A DNA stretch of 12,688 bases from an uncultured Collinsella sp. (GTDB lineage Bacteria > Actinomycetota > Coriobacteriia > Coriobacteriales > Coriobacteriaceae), in NCBI GenBank assembly GCA_900544235.1, contig UQUL01000051.1:1-12688 (forward strand), written 5' to 3'. The translations under genes were made by a program, and so were the position numbers. Shown in pieces: positions 12,584-12,688 of the stretch; position 1 is the first letter of the stretch, and every line of letters begins with the position of its first letter. A model generated the notes under the pieces. That model had not been told where the DNA came from. It did not search any database and saw only the letters and a list, made by a program, of their open reading frames with translations.

Positions 12584-12688
12584 GTATGGGGCAACATCGC
12601 CTGCTCGGGCAGTCCTGCTCGCACGGAGAGCACATTAAGTGCTCTCCGTGCGAGCAGGACTGCCCGAGCAGGCGATGTTGCCCCATAC
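12584..12688. repeat. Perfect inverted repeat, 50-bp arms, at the window end
   Basis: Positions 12584-12633 are exactly complementary to 12639-12688 with no mismatch; the spacer is ATTAA (12634-12638). It starts 21 nt after the pcrA stop and runs to the last base, so it may extend further. Each arm contains CCTGCTCG twice, 14 bp apart (12600-12607, 12614-12621). Shared blocks GGGGCAA and CTCGGGCA link it to the repeat at 2853-2947. It could be a transcript-end hairpin, a palindromic mobile repeat, or a fold-back artefact at a contig end. Confidence 0.9.

Overview
The window looks like chromosomal DNA of a high-GC Gram-positive bacterium. Codons are strongly G/C-ending, Shine-Dalgarno sites are AGGAGG-like, and the proteins have actinobacterial Ala/Glu/Asp-rich linkers. 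The overall style suggests Coriobacteriia, perhaps a Collinsella relative. That placement is inference; no rRNA or other marker is present.

Layout: 1-321 is non-coding with hairpins. A GNAT acetyltransferase (322-963, minus) is divergent from purH (1241-2848), the bifunctional enzyme for the last two steps of IMP synthesis. purH is followed by three stacked hairpins (2853-3055). Next are an unrecognised 243-aa protein (3072-3803), an OmpR-type response regulator (3982-4653) and a short, two-TM histidine kinase of the BceS/GraS kind (4663-5706), without the ABC transporter that normally accompanies such a pair. Immediately after the kinase lies a complete hipB-hipA toxin-antitoxin operon (5884-7466). 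Its upstream region carries three 24-bp operators spaced exactly 39 bp apart. Its codons are visibly less G/C-ending than those of its neighbours, which suggests horizontal acquisition. A universal stress protein (7664-8101, minus) converges on hipA and is divergent from uppP (8349-9329), the undecaprenyl-diphosphate phosphatase of cell-wall lipid recycling. The last gene is a large PcrA/UvrD-type helicase (9662-12562).

The genes are mostly independent housekeeping units (purine synthesis, wall-lipid carrier recycling, DNA helicase). Between them sits an accessory block: an envelope-stress-like two-component system followed by a HipBA persistence-type module. No wholly new multi-gene system is evident. 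The most unusual content is intergenic. Inverted repeats of about 91-105 nt follow purH, hipA/usp, uppP and pcrA. The last has perfect 50-bp arms and ends exactly at the window edge. The purH and pcrA copies share sequence blocks and a similar 5-nt centre, which suggests a dispersed palindromic repeat family. Two smaller REP-like stem-loops and a 16-bp palindrome upstream of the response regulator add to this.
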